64,000 nucleotides of DNA. Origin: Gnetum montanum (Eukaryota; Streptophyta; Gnetopsida; Gnetales; Gnetaceae). Of this stretch, positions 20,720-32,906 are shown piece by piece. The number at the start of each line of letters is the position of its first letter. Position 1 is the stretch's first letter. Both the position numbers and the translations under genes were made by a program. Below the pieces are notes generated by a model, which did not search any database, had not been told where the DNA came from, and saw only the letters and a list, made by a program, of their open reading frames with translations. The DNA is taken from NCBI GenBank assembly GCA_015680685.1, contig MNCI01036144.1, forward strand, positions 120,618 through 184,617. The letters run 5' to 3'.

Positions 20720-21226
20720 TTGTTTATGAAGTGCAGTGAAAGGGACGTTGTTGGTTTTGTTGATGCAGATTGGGCCGGAGCCATTGAAGACAACAAGTCT
20801 ACTACAGGGTATTGTACTAAGGTCTGGGGAAACTTAGTGACATGGAGAAGCAAAAAACAATTTGTTGTAGCATGTAGTAGTGTAGAAGTTGAATATAGAG
20901 CTATATCACAAGGAATCCGTGAACTGATTTGGCTACAAAGGTTGATGGAAGATCTAAAGATATTTGAAAGTGGTCCAATGAGGTTGTTTAGCGATAGGAA
21001 GTTTGCCATCAGTATCATCCAAAATCCAATCCAGTGTGATCATATGAAGCATGTTCGAATTGACAAGAATTTCATAAAAAACAAAGTTGACAATAGAACA
21101 ATTGCTCTATCCTACATTTCGACCAAGATGCAAGAAGCTGATATTCTCACGAAGGCCTTATGTAGACCAAGCTTTGATTTTTTTGTTAGCAAGCTAGGAA
21201 TGATTGATATCTATTTACTAGCTTGA
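20720..21226 (+). pseudogene. Copia RNase H and polyprotein end
   Basis: An uninterrupted 168-codon stretch with the Ty1/Copia RNase H features: VDADWAG (catalytic Asp), KSTTGYC, WRSKKQ, SSVEVEYRA (catalytic Glu), KHVRIDKNFI and ADILTKAL. It ends at a stop (21224-21226) that overlaps the polypurine tract. It is the best preserved part of the element. RNase H removes the RNA strand during reverse transcription. Confidence 0.9.
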
Positions 21227-21454
21227 GGGGGAGTGTTAGAAAGTCATAACAAAGTTGAATCAACTTACCAAAATTAGTTGATTCTCATAATCAATTTCTG
21301 TCATCAATATCAGTCAATTATTTTTCAAATTCCTTGTTCCTTATTTAGCAGATTTCCTATTGTAATTCTTTCCTATAAATTGTTGTAATTGTTGATTCAA
21401 GATGAATGAGAAAGTGAGAATTTTTTTCAGTCTTTTCTCCATCCTTCCTGTTCA
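21225..21454 (+). repeat. Copia polypurine tract and 3' LTR
   Basis: GAGGGGGAG at 21225-21233 primes plus-strand synthesis. The 221-bp 3' LTR follows (TGTTAGAAAGTCATAAC ... CTTCCTGTTCA). It has the same ends as the 5' LTR but only one copy of the internal 54-bp unit. Confidence 0.9.
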
Positions 21455-21456
21455 TT

Positions 21457-22805
21457 GAACACCACTATCTATCAAGATATGAATCCATTTAACACTAGAG
21501 AGACACGTAGTCTTAATTCTAAAGAGCATTTTCCTTAAAGGAACCTCATTAACATTGACATTTCCCATGAAAGAATTAATTTTAGAAACATCTTCAATCA
21601 TAGGGACATTAGGATTACCTTCATTTTTCAAGGTTTGAAGTTCCTTGTCCTTGGAAGTTTTAGGTTTTTTTGCACTCTCATTGCTTATATCCCATCTTTC
21701 CACAATTGAAGTATTGAACCTTGGAAGCATTGCCATTCCCTTGACCTTTTGCTTTCTTGGGATCTTGGCCTTCCTTGTTCTTCTTTTGATTCTCATGTGA
21801 GTCTTCTTTGACATTGCTCTTATCCTTTGCCTCTTTGTCACGTTTAAAAGCGTTGGAGTCTTGTTGTTAGTAGTCTTGGGAACTCTATTGTAGCCATGGA
21901 GTTTCTTCTCAGCCTTAAGAGGTAAATCAAAAGCCATATCCAAGGTTTCATATTCATAGAATATAAGCTCTTGTTGATATTCCTTATTTAGTCTGCCTTG
22001 GAAATTTGAAGTTTGTTCATACTCATCCCAATGAGCTTTAGCTTGTTGGAAAGCTTTGCAAAAATTCATGTAGTATTCCTTGACACTTTTGTTACCTTGT
22101 CTAATGTATTTGAACCTTTGAATGACTTATTGCCTATGATGAGCCTTCTTGAATCTTTTCTTGAGCATAAAGTGCATAAGAGACTAATCCTTACTTAGAT
22201 CTCCATATCTCACAAGATAATCATGACTTTCTTTTTCCAACAAAGCTTGTGCCATACCTTTATGGTTAGTTGTAACATAAGACACCTTTTGATAAACTTC
22301 AACATCTTCAAGCTCAAAATATTTGTTCAACATCTTGAACTAAGAGGAAAAAATTCAGTATTTTACATTTCATTGAATGTCTTCACTTCAACATGAGGCA
22401 ATCTAGAATCATGCCTGAGTACTCTAGCAAGAGTAACCTCAATTCCTTCACTTCTCCCTTGAGGCTTTGAAGAAAGTTCCTTTTTTCCCCTTCTTGAAAT
22501 GTGAAACCTTGAGATTTGTTCTCAACACTTGGAGCTTGAAGAACAACATCATCATGTTCTTTATTTTTTTCAAAGTCTTTATTCTCAAAAGGAATGTCAT
22601 CTTCAAGAGGTGGCATAGATGTATTTTCTGAAGAAGCCTTTGGTGAAGATGCTCTTGAGTTCTTTTGCTTAGATGCCTCTGGCAAAGTTGCATGTACTTT
22701 GTTCTCTTCAGGCTTCTCAAACTTGTCAACAATGTACTCGAGATCATTTCTCATGTCTTCTATGTCTTTGGTTAAAGATTGGACTATTTTCTTTTTTGGT
22801 GCCAT
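21457..22805 (-). pseudogene. Ty3/Gypsy gag relic
   Basis: On the minus strand, a start at 22805 (MAPKKKIVQSLTKDIEDMRN) opens an acidic coiled N-terminus. At about 22130-21880 comes a typical retrotransposon gag core: SVKEYYMNFCKAFQQAKAHW, QTSNFQGRLNKEYQQELIFY and ALKxEKKL-like LKAEKKL. A ghost of the zinc knuckle follows (ERWDISNESAKKPK, Cys lost), and then IHILIDSG, the protease active-site start, cut off by the Copia 3' LTR at 21454. Stops and frame changes make it inactive. Confidence 0.75.
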
Positions 22806-24239
22806 AATAGAAATGACCTAAAACATAAGATTTACAAAGATCCAAAAGAAAATTAAAGGATCAAATGTATCTCTTAAGAGAATTAGAGTATCCAAGAATA
22901 AACAAATAAAGATTACTCAGATCTTGGTGGAATTGAACTCAAGATATTGAAACCCTAGCCATTTCAATCCACAATTATTTTCCAATACTCTAATCAAATG
23001 ACCATTTGATGCTCAAAGGAGTTTTCAAAACCCTAAGGTGTATGGAAATAGCAATAATGGAAATTGCAAACAAAAATGATGATTTAGAAGAGTGATTCCT
23101 TGTATTTGAAATGAGGATTCTTCACTTGAATTGAATTGTCTTTCAAACCAAATGCACTTTGATATTAAGATGGTGAGGAGCTCCCTTGGATTCTACAATC
23201 CAAACTCAAGAAACTAAGATCCCAAACAAGACATAATTGAACAAGAACAGGAAAGGAAACTTTATTCTTAGTCAAAAGAGATGGAATGCATTGTACAATT
23301 GAAGCAGCACACTCCCAAGGATAGGTAATCAGTTCATCAAACCCTAACTCCACTCTCACAATACAAGGAGGACAATCAAGAGGATGATCACTCAAGCTCA
23401 ATGCTCAAGAAGATCTATCACTCAATCTCTCAAGTTTGTAATATGGTAATTGATGTGTGGCACACTCCTTTAGGCTGCTTTCATGTTTTTGTAGCCTTAG
23501 GAATGACCCTTGGCTTTCCCTGACCATTTGTCTTTCATTTAAAAATCATGCCATTTTCAAAAAATTAAATTTTTTCAGACTGAGTTAGTGTGGCTCGTAG
23601 GTCCCTTGAACTTGCCAAACTGCAATTCATACCGTATTGCACTGGTAAAATTCAATTATTTTCTGCCCCTATTTCTTTGTCAATTGTGACCTCATTGCAA
23701 CTCATAGGGTTGCAATTCACTGCTAAACACAGAATTTACAAATATTGGCCTTTGCTCCAAACTATGTAACTATGTCTTGCAAATGCCTCCAGTTGCAAAT
23801 TTCGATCAAATGCAACCTGCAGTTGCCTGCTTCACCATGAAATAACACTCAAACTACTTCAAAACAACTCCAAAACACAAACATATAACTACTATGACTC
23901 CTGTGACACATTGAGTATTAAAGTTACTTCAAGAAGGTGGGTTGATGACCTCATTAGTAGACATGTCCATTGGTAGACTATTATCAAATCCTGAAAGTTA
24001 AGTTTCTTTTATGGTAATTACTGATAATTTGTTAATCCAGTTATTTAAGTTGTAAATAAACAATTAATTCCATTTTCAGCACCAATAATTGGAAGTGTTT
24101 ATCCATGTTTCTTTTTGTAGGAGGGTGCGGGGTGGGGCACCGTTGTTTTTTTGATAACTATAGAATGTTCGGTAGTTCTTGTAAATGTGATTACTTATTT
24201 TTCAAGTTTAACCTATATTGCGGTTTTGTGATTGTGCAG
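22806..24239. other. Intron sequence before exon B
   Basis: This stretch is probably the leader and flank of the Gypsy relic (22806 to about 23450), then AT-rich intron up to the TTGTGATTGTGCAG acceptor. I see no further gene or clear LTR ends. Confidence 0.4.
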
Positions 24240-24372
24240 TATGGAGTACTACCTGCAGAAGACTTTTTACAAAACAGCATCATTAATTGCAAATAGCTGC
24301 AAGGCGATAGCTCTTCTTGCTGGACAACCTAGAGAAGTTTGTACACTTGCATATGATTATGGGCGTAATTTG
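24240..24372 (+). CDS. SPS: Solanesyl diphosphate synthase, exon B
   Basis: The first base completes the Ser codon split from exon A. The exon then encodes MEYYLQKTFYKTASLIANSC, KAIALLAGQPREV and CTLAYDYGRNL, ending at a codon boundary before GTAATT. YYLQKTxYKTASLI is the conserved helix of trans-prenyltransferases whose Lys contacts the allylic substrate, and CKAIALLAGQ continues it. The 133 nt (1 + 44 codons) match the intron phases on both sides. No stop or frame damage is seen. Confidence 0.92.
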
Positions 24373-24819
24373 GTAATTTTTAAAATAATTGTTAATGTTT
24401 TCTTTTCTTTAATTCATTTTTCAATTTATAAATACTCTTTTAACTTATTGTCTAGCTGCAAATCTAAATTTGGTGCCTGAAACATGTAATTATCTATGGA
24501 TGCTGTCTTATGTTCGGTAGAGAATTTTAATGGTAATATCCGTTACACCAATCGATTTTTTGGTTTTTCACTTATCAACTATCTTAAAAAATTTTGTACA
24601 AGGATTCTTTGCAATGATTGTTGGTTTAATAGTTTTAACTCAAATTTCTAAGAAAGAAAAGGTTGAACATTTGCTCTTATGTTTGAACTTTTGTGAATGG
24701 TCTTTACAATAACATTAACATGAACAAAAAATTATATTAAATATGAGGTTATGTGAGCAATACCTTTCATAAAGGTGTGTGACTTGTTGGTTAGGGTGTG
24801 TGACTTTTTTGTTTTGCCT

Positions 24820-25140
24820 TGCCTTTTAACAAGTCCATTCCTTGGTCTTCCTAGCACACGATGAAGCTATGCGAGACTACTTTCCTTAATATTATTATCT
24901 ATAGGTGTTGCTCCCAAGCTTTCTCTAATAAGAGAGTTGTTAATTCAACATTCCAACCATTCACTTTTATTAAAAGCCAATACACATTAATTCTCAAATC
25001 TTGGATATTTGTCTTTATCCTTGCAACAAGTCAATTCTTTGGTCTTCTTAGCACATGATGAAACTATCTAAGATGACTTTTGTTAATATTCTTATCTATA
25101 GGTGCTACTCCCAAACTTCTTGTCATAAAAGACTATTCAA
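24820..25140. repeat. Direct repeat pair of about 125 bp in intron
   Basis: The segments 24820-24945 and 25016-25140 share the order 'AACAAGTC.ATTC.TTGGTCTTC', 'TAGCACA.GATGAA', 'TTAATATT.TTATCTATAGGTG' and 'CTCCCAA'. They are diverged, so this is an old duplication. Confidence 0.6.
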
Positions 25141-25559
25141 TCTTTGCTAATCACATCCAACATCCATCTTAGCATTGACATCTTTACCTCATGTATGCAT
25201 TGATCCTAATGTTTTTAGATAGGCAGGCATTTAACATCATTTGTAGTGCTAATAGCAGTTTTGTAGACCTGAATGAGGGAATAAAAATTACAGAACTATT
25301 GTCAAATGAAACAATGAACAGTGATAAAAATGGAGTGGTTGTATTCCAAATGTTTATATTATTAAATAATTTAAAAATAACTTGAATAAAAAATGGTTGA
25401 CATGCATGGCTTCAACAAGATGGCTTACCCATGAACCATAATCTTGAATAAGCATTTCACACTCTACAACAATCGATGATTTCAACAGCTTTACAAGTAA
25501 TTAAAGAAAACACACACATGCAGTTTGACAAACAATTCTTTCACATAACATGATGAGGA

Positions 25560-26025
25560 CATCACCCGAGCGTTGTGTAATCCTCATCCTCAATGTATCT
25601 TGGATGTATGTGTATTCTGTTTGTGTGTGTTTTCTTGTGTTGACCTTTTTGATAATGATTTCAGGGTGTTTTGGCATTTTTAGGGGTGTTTTAGGCTCAT
25701 TTTGACGGGTTTAGGGGGTTCAGGGATCTATGGGGACTTGTTTGAAGGCATCTGGAGGTTCCAAACCTTAAAATCAGCATATTTATTTTTGGGCTTGGCA
25801 GGAGAGACGTCTCCCCAGTAGGTGTGAGTTGAGCTTGGCTTCTCATCTTTAATGTAATTCTCTACATTTTGAGAGTTTTCTTATAAAAAGGGGAATTTTC
25901 TCCAGTTCATTGTCTTGTTCTTGCTTCTAAGTTGAAATTGCTTAGGAAGCTTGTGGAATGGGTCCTTTTGGGCCCTATTAAGGTAGGCTTTACATCATAC
26001 CAACTGTTGGTATCTGGTGGCCAAC
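25560..26025 (+). repeat. LTR-like relic with TATA box and primer-like site
   Basis: This segment looks like a retroelement terminal repeat. It has a perfect 10-bp palindrome GAGACGTCTC (within 25801-25816), a TATA box (TTATAAAAAGG at about 25881-25891), and near the right end TTGGTATCTGGTGGCC (about 26008-26023), which resembles the initiator-Met primer site. No partner LTR or coding region was identified, so the call rests on these signals only. Confidence 0.4.
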
Positions 26026-28238
26026 CATAACTCCCAAGTAAGAACTCAAGACCCTTAAGTGTATCCTGTATGCACCCCAAGAATCTCCACTACCTCAGAT
26101 GATCTGTAGTAGAGAATTTCTTCCCTGCTCATTGCCTTATGTGGCACTCTACAAGCTTGGCCGGAGACCACAACCTCATTTGGCATTTGTATATCTCGTA
26201 GCAACACTTGTTGCCTCATGCAATGCTCTCCAATGTTGAGTAGACTGAACATATTTTTGAAAACACACTGATATTAAATTGGGACATGCAATTCGTATAG
26301 GGTTTTACATGGACAAACAGAATCACAAAAATGCAAAATCTACAAAAACTGAGTTTGTAATTAGCAGAATGAAAACGAAGATAGAGAAAAGAATTAAAAA
26401 ACATGAACAACCACGAATAGATAGAAACTAAATTGGATAGCTGCATAATAAACATGAAGAATCAACAAAACCTGCAAAATTGATAGAAATAAACAGAGGA
26501 TTGTGGTGGAGTTGCTTAAGGCAAGATAGAGAAGAAACCCGTACTAGAAGAATTAGAAACATTCAGAAGTAATGCATGCAACCACAACTTGAGATACACG
26601 CTGAGAGTGGGAGCGAAGCTTACAGGAAGAGAGTTTGATTGAAAACTTCCAAGATGGACATATACACCAAAACTTTAAACAATTGGTAGAAGTGAAGGTG
26701 GGGTAAGAATCTTGAAACAAGTGGTGCAATATGGTAATAGGTATAGTTGGATGACTTCTTTATAGTGATATGTTAAGGTTCCGAGGGGGAGCAATTCAGG
26801 TTTAACATAGTAAATTTAAATAAATAATTAAAAACTAGTAAAATTAAGGACCTACCCTAGCCATGTGCAACATAATAAAAAAACCATAAAAGAAATCATA
26901 AATAAATGAGAACATGGGTCCTAACACTTCTCATCAATTTGTTTGTCCTACTTCAATTCTGTTTTTCTCTTCATTGTTAATCTAGCTGTCCATTTGAACA
27001 AGTGACCAAAATTTATGAATTTTTTTACGTTGAATAGCTTTTTGGTTTTGAAATCTAATCTTCACATGTTTGTTCCTCACTTTTCTACTAAAAATGTACT
27101 CATATGTATTTCTGTTTACTGCTAGTAATCCTTAACTCCTTTGATTTTAGTAATCCTTTATGCATTTTTGCAGCCAGGACTTCCTTTGATTTATCCACCG
27201 ACCCAATGTCATCATCCTACATGGAAACAGTTTCAGTTTCATAAATACTTGTAGACTTAAATAGAATACCAATATATTATATAGCAAAGACTAAATGACA
27301 AAAGGTGCCTATAAATGGATTATAATGTTAAATAAAATAATGTAGAAGGAGCAGAGTTGGATTTCAAGAAACATTGTAGATTGTAATTTCTTTTGAGATT
27401 TTTGATGTCAACATAAAAGGAATTGGAGCAAAAGGAAATTAGGGATAGAGTAAGGCAACCTGTTTCATCCTTCTAAGAAAATGATATTGAGAGTGTTTTT
27501 ATGATTAACATTCCATTTCAATATTGAGTAGCATTTCAGAACCATAATTCCATCTCACATTCAGGACATTTCATTTCAGAAAATCAATTTGGATTTATGC
27601 AAGATCTAATATAAAGGCTAGTTTTTAATATGACAATTAATGGAGAAATTCAAAAAATATAAAAAAATCTGCATATGATCTTCATTGTTTTGGAAATAAC
27701 ATATTTTATATCTATGTATAATATTTTTAATAGAATGCTTAGAGATATTATTTGGCAGGCCTTACGGAGGGAAAACATCCTGATAAATATATTAAAGGGA
27801 TTCAAGACATGTATAAAGAAGCCAACTACTAGAATTAGAACAACTTGTGGAGTCACATCTGAATTATGACCTAATCTCATAATTTTTCTCCATATACGGC
27901 ATTTTCCTCTACTTTTATATTTTTGGTAGCTTTGTTCATTGTCTTTTTCTTTTTGGCAATTTCATTTAGACTTGTTCACTATTACAAATTTTGAAAAGCA
28001 ACTGTCATGTATAATCATATGAAATATAAACAATTAAGTTACGAGTAAAAAGTACTTTTGTATCTAACAGGGTACTCATACATGGAGCTTAGGTGAATGT
28101 ATTTAAATGCTTTGTATGAACATTTTGTTTTCCTTTAACAAATCATTTGCTAAAGAGTTTACTGAAAATTAAAAAAAAAAAAAGATTTAATATAAGATTC
28201 CTGTAGAATAAGCTCTACAGTTGATGCCTTTATTACAG
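26026..28238. other. Intron B-C remainder
   Basis: AT-rich intron sequence without a supported gene. The internal part of the LTR-like relic may extend to about 26800; a purine-rich GAGGGGGAG at about 26780-26790 could be its polypurine tract. Confidence 0.3.
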
Positions 28239-28328
28239 GGACTGGCTTACCAAATAGTCGATGATGTGCTTGATTTTACTGGAACTACAGCTTCCCTAGG
28301 CAAAGGGTCTCTTTCTGACATTCGGCAG
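28239..28328 (+). CDS. SPS: Solanesyl diphosphate synthase, exon C (second DDxxD)
   Basis: Thirty complete codons encode GLAYQIVDDVLDFTGTTASL and then GKGSLSDIRQ. DDVLD is the second aspartate-rich motif (DDxxD), which binds magnesium and isopentenyl diphosphate. GKGSLSDI is specific to the SPS3-like group. The exon has a TTTATTACAG acceptor and a GTATGC donor. It is intact. Confidence 0.94.
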
Positions 28329-28518
28329 GTATGCAGTACAGAATAATATTTTACAGGCAAGGATTGCTTCTGAAGGAACTTCTACATTTTTTTAAATCTG
28401 TGTAACTCTCTGTATCTAAATTTTTCATTTTAGATAAATTAGAACACTAGTGTTTTAAATTTAAGTCTAAATGATAAAACCTCCTGTATGAGTTTCATAT
28501 TGTGGTTTGAATATGAGA

Positions 28519-28646
28519 GGTGACTTTAAGTGGTTAGTTCATTCTCTAACAAGAATTTGTAGGCAAGAGGTTGCCAGGTCAAGTCCTAACACCTATATTG
28601 TGACTTAAATAATAGAGTGCTTTGTTAAAGACCTTAAAAAAAAAAA
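28519..28646 (+). mobile_element. tRNA-derived SINE
   Basis: An A-box-like TAAGTGGTTAGTTC is followed about 40 bases later by a B-box-like GGTCAAGTCCT, as in tRNA-promoted short retroelements. The segment ends in an A-run at about 28635-28646. It is about 125 bp, in the + direction, in the intron between exons C and D. Confidence 0.5.
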
Positions 28647-28649
28647 GAG

Positions 28650-29527
28650 ATTGTGGGGTGGTTTTCTTTCAAGAATGATATCATTTTACATGTTGCGTGG
28701 TTTTGTGTAATGCATGGTGTCCAAGGGCAGGCACCAGTATTATTGATGGATTACTTTGTCTGATTGACATCTACGGTGACAAGAACTAACTGTCCTTGAT
28801 CTGGGTGCTGTAAAAGTTGTCTGTTCTGGGCTCTGTAAAATTTACAGAGTAAAAACGGGAGAGGATAAGAGGGGAATAGTTAAAACCCTTTACCTGGAAA
28901 TTTATGATTTGGAAACATATAGATTTATTTTATTTGCACAAATTTGTATGTGTTGAGATAGTGTCAAATAATGGTTTTTAATTTGTTGGTATTTGCAATT
29001 ATTTGGTGGTCTTCTGCATTGGCTGATATTCGTCTGTATTTGTAGGTAAATAAATGAATAATAGGCTCAAATAATTCTTATTGGCAGTGTAATTATACCA
29101 CCACTATTCCCAGAATTGGCGAATATTTGCCCAATTCGAAAGCACTGTTGGTAAAACCTGAAACATTGTGCTTGTGCTACAGTCAGTATAAAGTGATGAT
29201 TTGTTTCTTTTATACCAAATCTTCTTTGTAAGCGTCAAGCTTACTTTGGAAGGCATATATATATTTCTAACATTTCACAAGAAGCTGTAGGAGAATACTG
29301 CAAGAGAAGAATTGATGAACAACTTTTTAAATCTCCCTCCCAAAAGAAGAAGAGTAACAATTGTGTAGAAAGTACATTGTGTAAAGAGAAATGTCATAGA
29401 AGGGAAAATATTTTCTGTCATAGAAGGGAAAATATTTTCTGTAAAAAATGAGAACCATCCATAAGTTTGTTGCTTGTGGTTTTGGAAGTCATAAGTTGTA
29501 TCCCAAGTAGATATACCGAGGCATGTT
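28650..29527. other. Intron C-D, left part
   Basis: AT-rich intron without a recognisable gene. A short exact duplication (TCATAGAAGGGAAAATATTT, about 29393 and 29418) is visible. Confidence 0.4.
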
Positions 29528-29918
29528 GGTACAAGCGGTGGTGATATCAAGGATCAATTCCATTGCCCTAGCTTACACTGGTTGTGTTCCTAAGAGAGCC
29601 GAATAGCACAGTGCAAGAATGATTGCTGTAAATGCTGAATAGCAACTTAAATTGATTCTTTCTTCAACCAAAATTACGCAGAAACAAATATGCAACACAA
29701 TGAACACATTCCACAGACTCAGTTCGATGCACACTTGCATGCAATCCATGCATTAGAACATGAACAACATTAGGGTTTAAACTAATTTTAAATCTATTCT
29801 CTGTCCAAGGCAATCCAGACATGCACAAGTCTTCAAATTCAACATACATCATCCTACATTGACTTCTAACCTACCAAAACAGGGACATTACAATTTTGGA
29901 TGATTTGTCTTCTTACGC

Positions 29919-30035
29919 CAAATTGCGTACCCTCAAAAACTAAACTCAGGTGAACAACAGTTACAATTTTTGACGAGAGGTGTTCTTATGCCAAATCTCC
30001 TACCCTCAAAAACTAAACTCAGGTGAACAATGGAT
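29919..30035. repeat. 73-bp spaced tandem duplication
   Basis: CCTCAAAAACTAAACTCAGG followed by TGAACAA occurs at about 29931 and again 73 bases later, with flanking similarity (GCCAAAT..C.TAC). It lies inside the Gypsy relic next to its 3' LTR. Confidence 0.75.
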
Positions 30036-30089
30036 TGGGGATAGACGTGATCCTACATTAAATCAATTTCATCTCATGAACACAAATTT

Positions 30090-30640
30090 AGCCTTGTCCA
30101 ATAGCTGCCTTCCTTGCACATGTAGCCTTCTTATGTCATTCACAAAATTAGCACGCAATTGTGTGTGACTAGCAATATTTGTAACATTATCAACCTCATT
30201 AACGTGGTAGGGGCATTTGTCAACCCAAATAGCATCACAAGCTATTCGAACAGTCCATCTGGTGTCTTGACAGTCTTCCATTCATCACTAGGCCTGATTC
30301 TGATTTGGTGATATCCCCTCTTTATGTCAAATTGGCTGAAAATTTCAGCATTGGTGAGCACACCAAGAATATCATCCATTCTTGTAATCAGAAAATGATA
30401 CCTCACCATGATTCTACTCATTGCTGTAGAATGAATTCACATTCTCAGCTCATCACTGTCCTTATTAGGCACTAGTATTGTTAATACAACATAGAGAGAA
30501 ATGGATTCCCTCAAAAATCCATTTGCAAGCAGATCAACTATCTGCCTTTACAACTCCTCCGTCTGATTAGGTATCATCTGGTATGCCCTCTCATTGGGAA
30601 TTGGAAGAGTGTTCTTTGACTTGCTTTGTTATCATTCCCA
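30090..30640 (-). pseudogene. Gypsy reverse transcriptase fragment
   Basis: Minus-strand blocks in order are NERAYQMIPNQTEEL, RQIVDLLANGFLRES, ILVPNKD and DEWKTVKTPDGLFE, followed by LFGLTNAPTTLMRLI. They correspond to the 'RAYrmpp.E..El..qi.eLL..G.IreS' start and the 'eWKTAFkT.dGlyEw.VMPFGLtNAP' part of Ty3/Gypsy RT. The catalytic-Asp region is decayed and several stops are present. Confidence 0.85.
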
Positions 30641-31399
30641 TCAAATCATGGATTCCTTTAGGTCTTGCCACAGACCAAATGTTCCTAGCACCATAAAATT
30701 TGGCACCATTGTTAATTCCATGGTTTCCCAAGAATTACATAAGGAAAATCAATTTGCAGAACATCACAAGTGACCTCATCACATAAAAGAGATTTCATTT
30801 TCTTGGGCTCCTCCATCAATTAAAATTTGGACCTAGCTCTCTAATGCCAAATTGGTATAGGCAGTGGTGATACATAGGACCAATTTTGTTGCCTTAGCCT
30901 ACATTGATTATGTTCCCCAAAAATCCGAACAGTACAATCCAAGAATGATGGCTGTAAATGCCGAATAGCAACTTCAATGGATTCTCACATCCAATCAAAA
31001 TTGGGCAAAAGAAATACACCACATAATGAACACATTCTACAGTGACAAGGACTAGAAGTGTTGGTTGCTTAATTTGATGCACACACACAAACAATCCATG
31101 CATCAGAACACGAACAACATTAGGGTTTACATCAAATCTTTGAGATAGGCACACACAAACTTACGCACTCACAGCTCCCCTCTTTCAGTCAACCCTGTTT
31201 CTACACCATACTTGACCAGGGACCCTTGGTATTTTTTTATAGGCATCCTGGATTACGCCATGTCATTGTGTTTTCAAGCCGACCTAAACTAATTTTAAAT
31301 TTACCACCTGCCCAAGGCAATCTAGACATGGGCAAGTCTCCAAATTTGACGTACATCATTGTCCATTTATCTCTAACGTACCAAAACAGGGACATTACA

Positions 31400-32239
31400 T
31401 TTCTGGGTGATGAGAGGTCTCCCACACCACGTCACCTGGGGGCATGATAAAAATGTTCATTCAGATTATGGCATAAGGTAGACAGTGCCATAGAAAATCA
31501 TTGTCACATGCTTCACCAATCATAATGGGTTAGTCCATGTTGTTAGGATAAAACCCCCATAATCATGATATGAGCTGTTTTTATAGAGGATGAACAGAAT
31601 TAATTATTAATGTTAGCCTAGGTTATACATCATCTGAGAATGTGGGAATGAATCTCTGAATGAGTGGAAAGAGGGGATTTTTTGGGTACGCAGATTCAGA
31701 TAAACTGAAAAAGTTAAAGAAAACTAATGTAAATAAAGAATAATTAGAACAACTTGGGAAGATGTAATATCAAACATATGCATAATTCATTTAAGCAGAT
31801 TAAAAAAGCACATTCATTTTCACCCCCAAAATTAAATGTTGAAGATATGTGTGCTTTGTTTTTGATATAAATACCGAATATCAAATCATTTGCCGACGTT
31901 AATTGGGTAGCCCATGTTATAAATACCAAAATATGCTTGTAAAATACCAAATATTGATGCTCAAAGTAATGGAGACTTGGGAATATGCTTGTAAAATTTC
32001 ATCTGCATGGGATTTTATTAATAACTTTCCATGGGATTCAACAAGCATAAATCAGAAAATGAAAATTTGAGTTTACAGTTTTCTGTTGCAACTGGACATT
32101 GGTGTACTAGCATTTTGAAAATGTCATTAACCTTGTTTAGTATTCACAGTTCCACATCATATATATTTTCAAGTTGGGAAGAAAAAAATTGTGTGATCGG
32201 TATTTAATATCAGAGTTTTGGATTTTGGTTTTTCTTTAG
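31400..32239. other. Intron C-D, right part
   Basis: AT-rich intron up to the TTTTTCTTTAG acceptor of exon D. Nothing further is recognised. Confidence 0.5.
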
Positions 32240-32338
32240 GGTATTGTTACAGCTCCTTTGCTGTTTGCTTTGGAAGAGTTTCCACAGTTGCAAGAGGTAA
32301 TTAACAGGGAATTTAAGAAACCTGGAGATATTGATCTA
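32240..32338 (+). CDS. SPS: Solanesyl diphosphate synthase, exon D
   Basis: Thirty-three complete codons encode GIVTAPLLFALEEFPQLQEV and INREFKKPGDIDL. GxVTAPxLFAxEExPQL is the conserved helix after the second DDxxD motif in long-chain prenyl diphosphate synthases. It is flanked by AG at 32238-32239 and GTAAGT at 32339. It is in phase 0 with exons C and E. Confidence 0.93.
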
Positions 32339-32906
32339 GTAAGTTTTTCTCATCTCTGTTAGTACTGATTAGTCATTTATATTTAACACTGCTTTAATAT
32401 TGACATACTTCTAGGCGTGCTTTATCTATAACTTTGGCATGCTAGCGATTTTTTTGTATTGAATAAGATGCTTAGTTTAATATTAGTATGTGTTTGTTGG
32501 TAAGGGAGCTCGATAAGTTAACTATCACAGAAAATTATCCTTGTTGAAATTTGATCACCCATGTGACATGCAGTATTTAATCTTTTTGGTTGATTTTCAA
32601 TGTTATCTTTTGTGCATTCACTTTCGATACATAACATTTAGTAAATACAAGTTTGTTGTTTTTAACTGCTTCCAAAATATCACAATGTTAAATCTATTGA
32701 TTCACTGTTCTAGTTGGACATTAGAATTGGTTATAAAGGGTTTCTGTTATTAAAAGATATCCTACCTGGTGTGTTAGCAAATTCCTTAACATGGATGTCA
32801 TAGTTGATTGTTAAAAATACACAATTTAATACGATACATTAGTAAGTGGTGTGATATCCGAGTCCTCTTAAAAAATTTGCGATTATTCTAATTTTAACAT
32901 TCTTAG

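Larger units (their letters stand above)
16654..21454 (+). mobile_element. Ty1/Copia retrotransposon, decayed
   Basis: The element order is 5' LTR, initiator-Met primer site, part of gag (to about 17427), GAG-pre-integrase, integrase, reverse transcriptase, RNase H, polypurine tract and 3' LTR. That is the Copia gene order. Gag is joined directly to the protease/pre-integrase part (about 17428), a foreign segment interrupts integrase (about 17890-18195), and the RT contains a triplication. It lies inside a Gypsy gag relic, whose protease-like end stops at the 3' LTR edge. Confidence 0.9.
3494..24239 (+). other. 20.7-kb intron between exons A and B
   Basis: This intron has a GT...AG boundary pair (GTATGC at 3494, TTGTGATTGTGCAG ending 24239). 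It is a host for retroelements: two LINEs, a Copia scrap, the Copia composite and a Gypsy gag relic. The stretches 3494-5690 and 10575-10770 are AT-rich with nothing recognisable apart from a T-run at about 5326-5340. The insertions are in both orientations. Introns of this size filled with old elements are common in gymnosperms. Confidence 0.85.
29528..31399 (-). mobile_element. Small Ty3/Gypsy relic with two LTRs
   Basis: Two diverged direct repeats (29528-29892 and 30853-31399), each bounded by TG...CA, flank about 960 bases. They share CCAAAACAGGGACATTACA and ATGAACAACATTAGGGTTTA. The right LTR is the 5' one on the minus strand and has a TATA box (TATAAAAA, about 31230); the left lacks that segment. 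The internal part holds only a reverse transcriptase fragment, so gag, protease, RNase H and integrase are deleted. Confidence 0.75.

Noticed and set aside
21725-21890. Basic arginine/lysine-rich segment resembling a nuclear protein
   Set aside because: It is the degenerate tail of the Gypsy gag before the knuckle ghost.
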